This document shows, piece after piece, positions 12,863 to 19,005 of a DNA stretch of 40,838 bases. Source of the stretch: a virus; the IMG/VR virus record IMGVR_UViG_3300031758_000176, positions 1-40,838 of that record, one strand, 5' to 3'. The position numbers and the translations under genes are program-made. The notes under the pieces were generated by a model that saw only the letters and a list, made by a program, of their open reading frames with translations, was not told the origin of the DNA and made no database searches. The first letter of the stretch is position 1, and every line of letters starts with the position of its first letter.

Positions 12863-14712
12863 GTTTTATCACACTTGATTTCGAGACGTACTATGCCAAC
12901 GACCTTGGGTTCCGCACCCAGACCAACGAGGAGTACCTGAACGACCCGCGCTTTGAGGTCATCGGTGTCGGCATCAAGGTCGATGACGGTCCGACCAAGT
13001 GGGTCACCGAAGACATCGCTGACGAACTCGCCATGATCGACTGGGGCAACTCTGCCCTGCTTTGTCACAACATGATGTTCGACGGCGCGATACTCGCGTG
13101 GAAGTATGGCATTGTACCGGCGATGTACTTCGATACCCTGTGCATGGCCCGTGCCATACACGGCGTGGATGCAGGTGGGTCACTCGCGGCTCTCGCTGAG
13201 CGGCACAATTTGGGCAAGAAGGGCACCGAGGTGGTCGATGCGTTGGGCAAGCGCAAGCAGGACTTCACCCCGGAGGAACTCGCAGCCTACGGGCGGTACT
13301 GCGTCAACGACGTCGAACTCACCTTCAAGTTGTTCAATGTCCTGCTGTCGGACTACTTCCCGCAAGACGAACTTGACTTGATCGACATGACGCTGCGGAT
13401 GTACACCCAGCCCGTACTCCACGTGGACGACGCCCTCTTGGTCGATCGACTTCAGGAGGTCCGCGATGAGAAGCAGCGGCTCTTGTCTGGCCTGATGGAA
13501 GCGATGGAAGTCACAACCGTCGAGGAGGTCCGGGCATGTCTGGCAAGCAACCCGCAGTTTGCTGCCGAACTTGAGAAGCATGGTGTCACCCCGCCCAAGA
13601 AGATCAGTCTCACGACGGGCAAGGAGACCTTCGCCCTCGCCAAGAACGACGAGGGGTTCATCGCTCTCCAAGAACATGAAGATCCCATCGTGCAGCAACT
13701 GTGCGCGGTGAGGCTCGGCACCAAGTCCACCATCGAGGAGTCGCGCATCGAGCGGTTCATCGACATTGGGGCGCGGAACAAGGGGCTGCTGCCCATCCCC
13801 CTCAAGTACTACGGGGCGCACACCGGACGGTGGTCGGGGCAGGATGCTGTCAACTTCCAGAACCTGCCGAGCCGGGACAAGAAGAAGAAGGCTCTGAAGA
13901 ACGCCATCTTGGCTCCGTTGGGGCACTACGTCATCAACTGTGATAGCAGCCAGATCGAGGCCCGTGTGCTGGCTTGGCTCGCCGGACAGGACGATGTCAC
14001 GGCGCAGTTCCGTGCAAATCAGGATGTGTACTCCATATTTGCAAGCAAGGTCTACGGGCGCGAGATCACCAAGGACAACTCGGCTGAACGGTTCGTAGGG
14101 AAAACTTGTATTTTGGGATTGGGGTACGGTACGGGCGCTGCCAAGTTGCGTCACACGCTTGCTACCGCCAAGCCCATCAACGTCTATCTCCCCGAGGACG
14201 AGTGCAAGCGCATCGTGAATCTGTATCGGCAGGAGAACCACAAGATCACGGAACTCTGGCAGGAGTGCGACCGGGCGCTACAAGACATGATGTCGTGGCC
14301 TACCGGAAAGGGCATCTACTATCTGGGTGTACAGAAAGTTGTACAAGTCACACCTCATGGTCTACGCCTGCCGAACGGCCTCTACATCCGGTACAAGAAC
14401 CTGCGGATGTCGGATGGCAAGGTGATCTACGATTCGCGCAAGGGCGTCCAGTCCATCTGGGGCGGGGCTGTCGTGGAGAACGTGGTGCAGGCACTCGCCC
14501 GGATCATCGTGGGGCAGCAGATGCTGGCCATGCGCAGGTGGTACCGCCCGGTGCTGACCGTCCATGACGCGGCTGTCGTGGTCGTTGAGGAGTCTCAGTT
14601 GCCGGAGGCTCTTGCGTTCATCGTCGGGACCATGTCTACTCCTCCCAGTTGGGCAGCGGGCCTCCCCGTCGCCTGCGAGGCCAAGTACGGCAGGTCATAC
14701 GGAGACTGTTGA
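12859..14712 (+). CDS. polA: Family A DNA polymerase with 3'-5' exonuclease domain
   Basis: This 617-residue phage polymerase I-type enzyme copies the phage genome. The N-terminal exonuclease motif is FITLDFETYY (residues about 3-12) with the DxE metal ligands. Motif A is INCDSSQIEARV with Asp362. Motif B runs R411-x3-K415-x3-L419...Y423-G. Motif C is H569-D570-A571. The residue matching E. coli Phe762 is therefore Leu, a form seen in many aquatic phage polymerases. Motif C lacks the Glu that usually follows the Asp; the essential Asp is kept. There is no 5' nuclease domain. The stop shares one base with the next ATG, so polymerase and nuclease are coupled. Confidence 0.93.
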   Translation: MSFITLDFETYYANDLGFRTQTNEEYLNDPRFEVIGVGIKVDDGPTKWVTEDIADELAMIDWGNSALLCHNMMFDGAILAWKYGIVPAMYFDTLCMARAIHGVDAGGSLAALAERHNLGKKGTEVVDALGKRKQDFTPEELAAYGRYCVNDVELTFKLFNVLLSDYFPQDELDLIDMTLRMYTQPVLHVDDALLVDRLQEVRDEKQRLLSGLMEAMEVTTVEEVRACLASNPQFAAELEKHGVTPPKKISLTTGKETFALAKNDEGFIALQEHEDPIVQQLCAVRLGTKSTIEESRIERFIDIGARNKGLLPIPLKYYGAHTGRWSGQDAVNFQNLPSRDKKKKALKNAILAPLGHYVINCDSSQIEARVLAWLAGQDDVTAQFRANQDVYSIFASKVYGREITKDNSAERFVGKTCILGLGYGTGAAKLRHTLATAKPINVYLPEDECKRIVNLYRQENHKITELWQECDRALQDMMSWPTGKGIYYLGVQKVVQVTPHGLRLPNGLYIRYKNLRMSDGKVIYDSRKGVQSIWGGAVVENVVQALARIIVGQQMLAMRRWYRPVLTVHDAAVVVVEESQLPEALAFIVGTMSTPPSWAAGLPVACEAKYGRSYGDC

Positions 14713-15365
14713 TGTTCACGTGGTCATTTAGCAGCCTGAAGGATTTCGTCAACTGCCCTAAGCAGTACTACCACACTAAGGTGGCGAAGGACTTCACCAA
14801 GAAAGTCACTCAGCAGATGCTGTATGGGACAGAAGTTCACAAGGCATGCGAAGACTATGTACGCGACGGTACGCCGCTTCTCAAGAACTACGAGCGATTC
14901 AAGTCTCAACTTGACGCGCTGCTATCGATCCCCGGAACTCGCTACTGTGAACACCAGATGGCCCTGACGGCAGAGGGGGTACCGTGCGCGTTCGATTCCG
15001 ATACTAGGCACGTGCGAGGTATCGTTGATTTGCTGATCGTTGACGGGGCCGATGCCTACATCGTGGACTATAAGACAGGCAGTAACCGCTACCCCGACCC
15101 CAAGCAGTTGAAGTTGATGGCCATCATGACGTTCGCGCACTTCCCGGAAGTCCAGAACATCAAGGCTGGACTTCTGTTCGTGATGCACAACACGTTCATT
15201 CCTGAAGAGTACAAAAGAGAAGACGCCAACAAACTATGGGGACACTTCGCGGTGGATCTGAAGCGGCTTGAAATCGCATATGATAGTAACGTATGGACTG
15301 CAAAGGCCGGACCATTGTGCGGTTGGTGCCCAGTCAGTAGTTGCAATTTTTACAAGGAGAGATGA
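14712..15365 (+). CDS. PD-(D/E)XK nuclease with Fe-S cysteines (Cas4/RecB-like)
   Basis: This 217-residue exonuclease is of the RecB/Cas4 type. Residues visible: C15 in NCPKQYY, H43 in YGTEVHKA, D106 in GIVDLL, D119-Y-K121 in VDYKTG and Q132 in KQLKLM. The C-terminal trio C203-x2-C206-x4-C211, with C15, matches an iron-sulphur cluster site. The enzyme probably makes single-stranded ends for replication or recombination. It is coupled to the polymerase gene. Length and motifs fit the family; a defence-adaptation role is unlikely without CRISPR genes. Confidence 0.85.
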   Translation: MFTWSFSSLKDFVNCPKQYYHTKVAKDFTKKVTQQMLYGTEVHKACEDYVRDGTPLLKNYERFKSQLDALLSIPGTRYCEHQMALTAEGVPCAFDSDTRHVRGIVDLLIVDGADAYIVDYKTGSNRYPDPKQLKLMAIMTFAHFPEVQNIKAGLLFVMHNTFIPEEYKREDANKLWGHFAVDLKRLEIAYDSNVWTAKAGPLCGWCPVSSCNFYKER

Positions 15366-15366
15366 G

Positions 15367-15621
15367 ATGCCTTACGTGAACAAGGCTAGACCCTACAAGA
15401 AAGAGTACAAGCAGCAGGTTGAGCGTGGTGAACACGAAAACCGCATGGAGCGTCAACGCGCCCGACGTAGTTACGACGCCAAGGGCATCAACCGCAAGGG
15501 CAAGGACATCGCCCATGTCAAGGCGCTGTCCAAAGGCGGCAGCAACGGTGACGGCACCCGGCTTGAACCTCCATCAAAGAACCGATCGTTCCGTCGCAAG
15601 TCGAATGGAGCGATGAAGTGA
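15367..15621 (+). CDS. HNH-like small basic protein
   Basis: This 84-residue, very basic protein contains GKDIAHVKALSKGGSNGDG and PPSKNRSFRR. The H-x-x-x-LS-x-GG portion resembles the start of an HNH nuclease, but the canonical DH is AH and the later histidine is not seen, so catalysis is doubtful. The ATG follows AAGGAGAGATGAG. It may be a DNA-binding accessory factor. It is followed by a non-coding stretch with several hairpins. Confidence 0.65.
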   Translation: MPYVNKARPYKKEYKQQVERGEHENRMERQRARRSYDAKGINRKGKDIAHVKALSKGGSNGDGTRLEPPSKNRSFRRKSNGAMK

Positions 15622-15795
15622 ATCCGCACAAGGCATGAGTGTGCAAGGATAAGAAGGGCTACCATCCTCCTGCCCTTCTCGCGTTGGCATGACGCGTAAC
15701 CGTGCCTGTCAAGATCGGCCCGCCCCCTACCTCGTTGGGCAGAGTCTTGACCGACTGGCCCCCGTAAGGGGCTTTCTTAACCTAGTAGGTGCAGT
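15622..15795 (+). ncRNA. Intergenic multi-hairpin region
   Basis: This 174-base gap, the longest non-coding stretch in the window, holds several inverted repeats: GCACA/TGTGC (15626-15644), AGAAGGGC/GCCCTTCT (15652-15679), CGCGT/ACGCG (15680-15696), AGTC/GACT (15743-15756) and the terminator at 15758-15778. No tRNA fold or ORF is seen. It may be a structured RNA, an untranslated leader or a processing site. The call as RNA is tentative. Confidence 0.35.
15758..15778 (+). terminator. Rho-independent terminator
   Basis: GCCCC-CGTAA-GGGGC forms a 5-bp GC-only stem and is followed by TTTCTT. It ends the polymerase/nuclease/HNH transcript before the helicase gene, or sets its level. Confidence 0.75.
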
Positions 15796-17391
15796 ATGAA
15801 CATAGTCGATGACTTGGCGGTGAAGTTCACCGCGTCCAATTCTTTCGCTTCAGAGATCACGGCACGGCTGGAGCGTAGCGAAGTACTGGCCGATAACGCA
15901 GACAGCAAAGAACTGCTGGTGTGTTGGGACCACGACGAGATGAAAACGCTCGTCGGTTATCTGGATGAATACATGCCGAGCCAGAATCTCCCGAAAGTGC
16001 CTTCTCCCATGCAGCGGGATTACAAGTGGCCGGGACTCTACACCCCGTTTGAACATCAGCGAGAGACCGCATACTTCTTGAGTCTCCGCCAGAGGGCGTT
16101 CTGCTTCAACGAGGCAGGGACAGGCAAGACGTCGGCAGCGATCTGGGCTGCGGACTACCTGATGAACATCGGTATCATCAGGAAGGTTCTGGTCATCTGC
16201 CCGCTTTCCATCATGTACTCCGCATGGCAGGCTGATATATTCAAGACCACCATGCACCGAACGTGCGGTATCGCACATGGCTCAGCCGAAAAGCGCAAGA
16301 AGATACTGAACGAGGGGTACGACTTCACGATCATTAACTATGACGGAATACCTAGTGTGATCGATCAACTGTACAAGAGGTTTGATCTGATCATCATCGA
16401 TGAGGCTAACGCATATAAAAACCCAAGTACCAAGCGCTGGAAGACTCTGGCCAAGTTGATCGAACCCACCACGTGGCTTTGGATGATGACGGGCACCCCC
16501 GCTGCACAGTCTCCAGTCGATGCGTTCGGCTTAGCCAAATTGGTATCCCCTATGAGGGTGCCGAAGTACTCCACGGCTTGGCGCGATCGGATCATGGTAC
16601 AGGTCAGCAAGTTCAAGTGGACGCCGAAGCATGACGCTGTGGATCAAGTGTTCCGTGCGCTACAACCTGCGATACGGTACACGAAGAAGGAATGCCTCGA
16701 TCTACCAGACATCATCTACCAGACCCGTGACGTGCCGCTGACTCCGCAGGCTAAGAAGTACTACAACGAACTAAAAAAGCAACTGCTCATAGAAGCAGCG
16801 GGCGAACAAGTTTCGGCTGTGAACGCAGCGGCATCACTCAATAAACTGTTGCAGATATCTGCGGGCGCTGTGTACACCGACAAGCACAACGTAGTGCAGT
16901 TCGACATATCGCCGCGCCTCGCCGCACTGAAGGAAGCACTTGAAGAGACCACCAACAAAGTGGTAGTATTCGTCCCCTTCCTACACGCGATCGACGTGGT
17001 CAGGGAGTACCTGACTCAGCACGGCATCACGAACGAAGCGATCAAAGGAGACGTCCCCGCAAGACAACGCTCCGACATCATCGGGCGATTCCAGACTAGC
17101 ACCGATCCTAGAGTGTTGGTCATACAGCCCCAGTCAGCGGCGCACGGCATCACTCTCACGGCTGCGGACACGGTAGTGTTCTGGTCTCCAGTAATGTCAG
17201 TGGATACGTATTTGCAATGTATCGCACGCATCGAAAGAGTGGGCCAAGTGAACAAGATGTCTGTAGTGCATCTGCGAGGGTCAGAAGTCGAGAAGAAGAT
17301 GTATTCCATGCTGCAAGGCAAGGTAGATCATCACCAAAAATTGGTGGACTTGTACAAACAGGAGTTGGAGGATAGTGATGAATACGAATAA
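15796..17391 (+). CDS. SNF2-like superfamily 2 helicase
   Basis: This 531-residue ATP-dependent DNA translocase or helicase shows motif I NEAGTGKT (105-112), motif II DEAN (202-205), motif III TGTP and motif VI QCIARIERVGQ (about 474-484). The last is typical of SNF2 proteins. No obvious extra domain is present. It probably remodels replication forks or strips proteins from DNA; phage relatives occur beside polymerase genes. The start is ATG 15796 after AGTAGGTGC. The stop overlaps the next gene by 14 bases. Confidence 0.9.
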   Translation: MNIVDDLAVKFTASNSFASEITARLERSEVLADNADSKELLVCWDHDEMKTLVGYLDEYMPSQNLPKVPSPMQRDYKWPGLYTPFEHQRETAYFLSLRQRAFCFNEAGTGKTSAAIWAADYLMNIGIIRKVLVICPLSIMYSAWQADIFKTTMHRTCGIAHGSAEKRKKILNEGYDFTIINYDGIPSVIDQLYKRFDLIIIDEANAYKNPSTKRWKTLAKLIEPTTWLWMMTGTPAAQSPVDAFGLAKLVSPMRVPKYSTAWRDRIMVQVSKFKWTPKHDAVDQVFRALQPAIRYTKKECLDLPDIIYQTRDVPLTPQAKKYYNELKKQLLIEAAGEQVSAVNAAASLNKLLQISAGAVYTDKHNVVQFDISPRLAALKEALEETTNKVVVFVPFLHAIDVVREYLTQHGITNEAIKGDVPARQRSDIIGRFQTSTDPRVLVIQPQSAAHGITLTAADTVVFWSPVMSVDTYLQCIARIERVGQVNKMSVVHLRGSEVEKKMYSMLQGKVDHHQKLVDLYKQELEDSDEYE

Positions 17392-17779
17392 TACCGACGA
17401 ACTGGTCGAAGCGTATTTAGTAATACGCTCACGGCGCGAGAATCTGCTACGCGAATACGAACTGGCAGACAGCGCTTTGAAAGAAGACATGGCGAAGTTG
17501 GAAACGCGTATGCTCGAAATGTGCAACGCCGTGAATGCTGATAGTATCAAGACGCAGCACGGCACAGTCATGCGCAAGTTGAACGAGCGTTTCTTCTGCC
17601 AAGATTGGGAAAATTTCTACAAGTTTGTCTTGGGTAACGAAGCCCCGCACCTGTTGGAGCGGCGTATCCACCAAGGCAACTTTAAAGAATTCATGAAAGA
17701 ACACGAAAACGATGGGCTTCCGCCCGGAGTGAACGTGATGCGTGAATACGGTGTTTCAGTACGTAAATCCAGTAAGTGA
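17378..17779 (+). CDS. Conserved phage coiled-coil protein, possibly Gam-like
   Basis: This 133-residue protein has an N-terminal helical region (about residues 8-48) and a C-terminal part with FCQDWENFYKFVLGNE and LERRIHQGNFKEFMKE. The layout is reminiscent of Gam-like host nuclease inhibitors and of a conserved protein in aquatic phages, but I cannot assign it firmly. Either GTG 17375 or ATG 17378 could start it; GGAGTTGGAGG precedes both. Palindrome copy 5 lies inside codons 11-18. Confidence 0.75.
   Translation: MNTNNTDELVEAYLVIRSRRENLLREYELADSALKEDMAKLETRMLEMCNAVNADSIKTQHGTVMRKLNERFFCQDWENFYKFVLGNEAPHLLERRIHQGNFKEFMKEHENDGLPPGVNVMREYGVSVRKSSK
17410..17429. promoter_or_regulatory. Palindrome copy 5, AGCGTATT-TAGT-AATACGCT
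   Basis: This has a perfect 8-base pair of arms, identical to copy 4, 32 bases downstream of the start of the coiled-coil gene. It encodes AYLVIR in that gene, so it is both coding and a likely binding site. Sharing identical arms at a distance of more than 10 kb argues for function. Confidence 0.65.
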
Positions 17780-17785
17780 GGACTT

Positions 17786-18625
17786 ATGAGCAACGATATC
17801 ATTGCTAATTTGAAGAATGAACTCGCCCAGATCTCGGGCGGTGTTGACGACGATACCCGCGCTGTTGCCGGTGGTGGAAGCGCTACCAAGCGTATCTCCA
17901 TCAAGGGCGGTGTGTTCCGCAAGATGTCCGGTGGTAAGGAGATCGGGTCGATCGAAGACCGGCACATGAACGTCATCTTCGTCAAGATGGCACACACTGC
18001 CAGTCGCACCTACTACACCGGTGCGTACAAGGAAGGTGAGAAACTCGCCCCGGTATGTTGGTCTAGCGACGGCAAGGTGCCGGATGCTGAGGTCAAGTCC
18101 CCCGTCGCCTCCCGCTGCGAGGAGTGCCCCATGTCGGTCAAGGGGTCGCACTCTACTGGCACCGGGTCTGCATGCCGCCTGTCGTGGCGTACGGCTGTAG
18201 TGCTTCCGAACAACCCGGAAGGCGACGTCATGCAGTTGGTCCTCCCGGCTACTTCGTGCTTCGGGAAGGAAGAGGCTGGCAAGTTCCCGTTCCGTCCGTA
18301 CATCCAGATGTTGGCGAACAACAACATCTCTGCGGGTCGGGTCATCACCAAGATGCAATTCGACACCAAGTCGCCCGTGCCGAAGTTGCTGTTCTCGCCT
18401 GTCGGAGTGGTACCCGAGGCTGATGTAGCGACCGTGCAGGAGCAGAAGAACAGCAAGGCAGCGGAGAACGCTGTCAAGTTGACGGTGTTTCAGCAGGACG
18501 AGGGTGAGGGCGTGACAGAAGTCGCCGCCCCTGCCGAGCCGGTCGTTCGGGAGACCAAGAAGCAGGACGCTGCCCCTGCCGCCGATGTCAGCGATGTCAT
18601 CAAGAAGTGGTCGAAGAAGGGTTAA
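17786..18625 (+). CDS. Single-strand DNA-binding-like protein
   Basis: This 279-residue protein has SIKGGVFRKMSGGKEIGSIE early and a Cys-rich loop (CEECPMSVKGS, then a further Cys) near residue 115, which could bind zinc. It has a low-complexity Ala/Pro linker and a short conserved-looking end (DVSDVIKKWSKKG). Phage proteins with this arrangement, located between the helicase and primase genes, are often annotated as SSB-like. That assignment rests on position and appearance. AGGACTT precedes the ATG. Confidence 0.65.
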   Translation: MSNDIIANLKNELAQISGGVDDDTRAVAGGGSATKRISIKGGVFRKMSGGKEIGSIEDRHMNVIFVKMAHTASRTYYTGAYKEGEKLAPVCWSSDGKVPDAEVKSPVASRCEECPMSVKGSHSTGTGSACRLSWRTAVVLPNNPEGDVMQLVLPATSCFGKEEAGKFPFRPYIQMLANNNISAGRVITKMQFDTKSPVPKLLFSPVGVVPEADVATVQEQKNSKAAENAVKLTVFQQDEGEGVTEVAAPAEPVVRETKKQDAAPAADVSDVIKKWSKKG

Positions 18626-18628
18626 GCC

Positions 18629-18937
18629 GTGCCGCGTACGTACGGCGACAGATTGCTGATAGGACTTCAGCAGGCTGACGGCTCGCTGTTGGGAGTGCGG
18701 CTTGGGCGCTTGTGTGTCGAGGCCAATCTCCCCGCTTCCTACGTATCCAAGGCCCTTGGTGTTGGTCGTACTACGATCCACTTATGGTTCCGAGGACAGC
18801 CCATGCGGGAGAGCAAGCATAAAACTGTAGAGTCTTTCATGTACCTTGTAGAGCAGGGCATGCAGAACGGACTGCTCCCTGCGAAGAATGTCAAAGAGGC
18901 TAAGACATTCTTGGAGGGCATGATCGGGAACAGTTGA
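18629..18937 (+). CDS. HTH DNA-binding regulator
   Basis: This 102-residue protein has a helix-turn-helix at about residues 30-55 (NLPASYVSKALGVGRTTIHL), followed by WFRGQPMRESKHKTVESF. The family is common in phages as a putative repressor or transcription factor. It starts with GTG three bases after the previous stop and is followed by a terminator. It is the best candidate to bind the repeated GTATT-N4-AATAC palindromes, by inference. Confidence 0.8.
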   Translation: MPRTYGDRLLIGLQQADGSLLGVRLGRLCVEANLPASYVSKALGVGRTTIHLWFRGQPMRESKHKTVESFMYLVEQGMQNGLLPAKNVKEAKTFLEGMIGNS

Positions 18938-18960
18938 TGGTCTGACGGTCACAAAAGTTT

Positions 18961-18990
18961 GCGGGGTGGCCGCTGCCCCGCGTTTTCTTT
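18961..18990 (+). terminator. Rho-independent terminator
   Basis: GCGGGG and CCCCGC pair across a nine-base loop and are followed by GTTTTCTTT. It lies between the HTH gene and the primase-helicase gene and separates two transcription units. Confidence 0.85.
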
Positions 18991-19005
18991 CAGTAGGGCA
19001 TATCC

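Noticed and set aside
13180-14241. 353-residue minus-strand frame over the polymerase
   Set aside because: It lies opposite conserved polymerase motifs and has no domain; it is a shadow frame.
14712-15365. Cas4 as evidence for a CRISPR adaptation module
   Set aside because: No cas1, cas2 or repeat array is present, and the gene is coupled to a polymerase, so a replication or recombination nuclease is more likely.
15622-15795. tRNA gene in the intergenic gap
   Set aside because: No T-loop consensus or cloverleaf could be built; the hairpins do not fit tRNA spacing.
6728-17429. Palindromes as transcription terminators
   Set aside because: The stems are AT-rich, no T-run follows, and most copies lie at gene starts rather than at gene ends before a gap.
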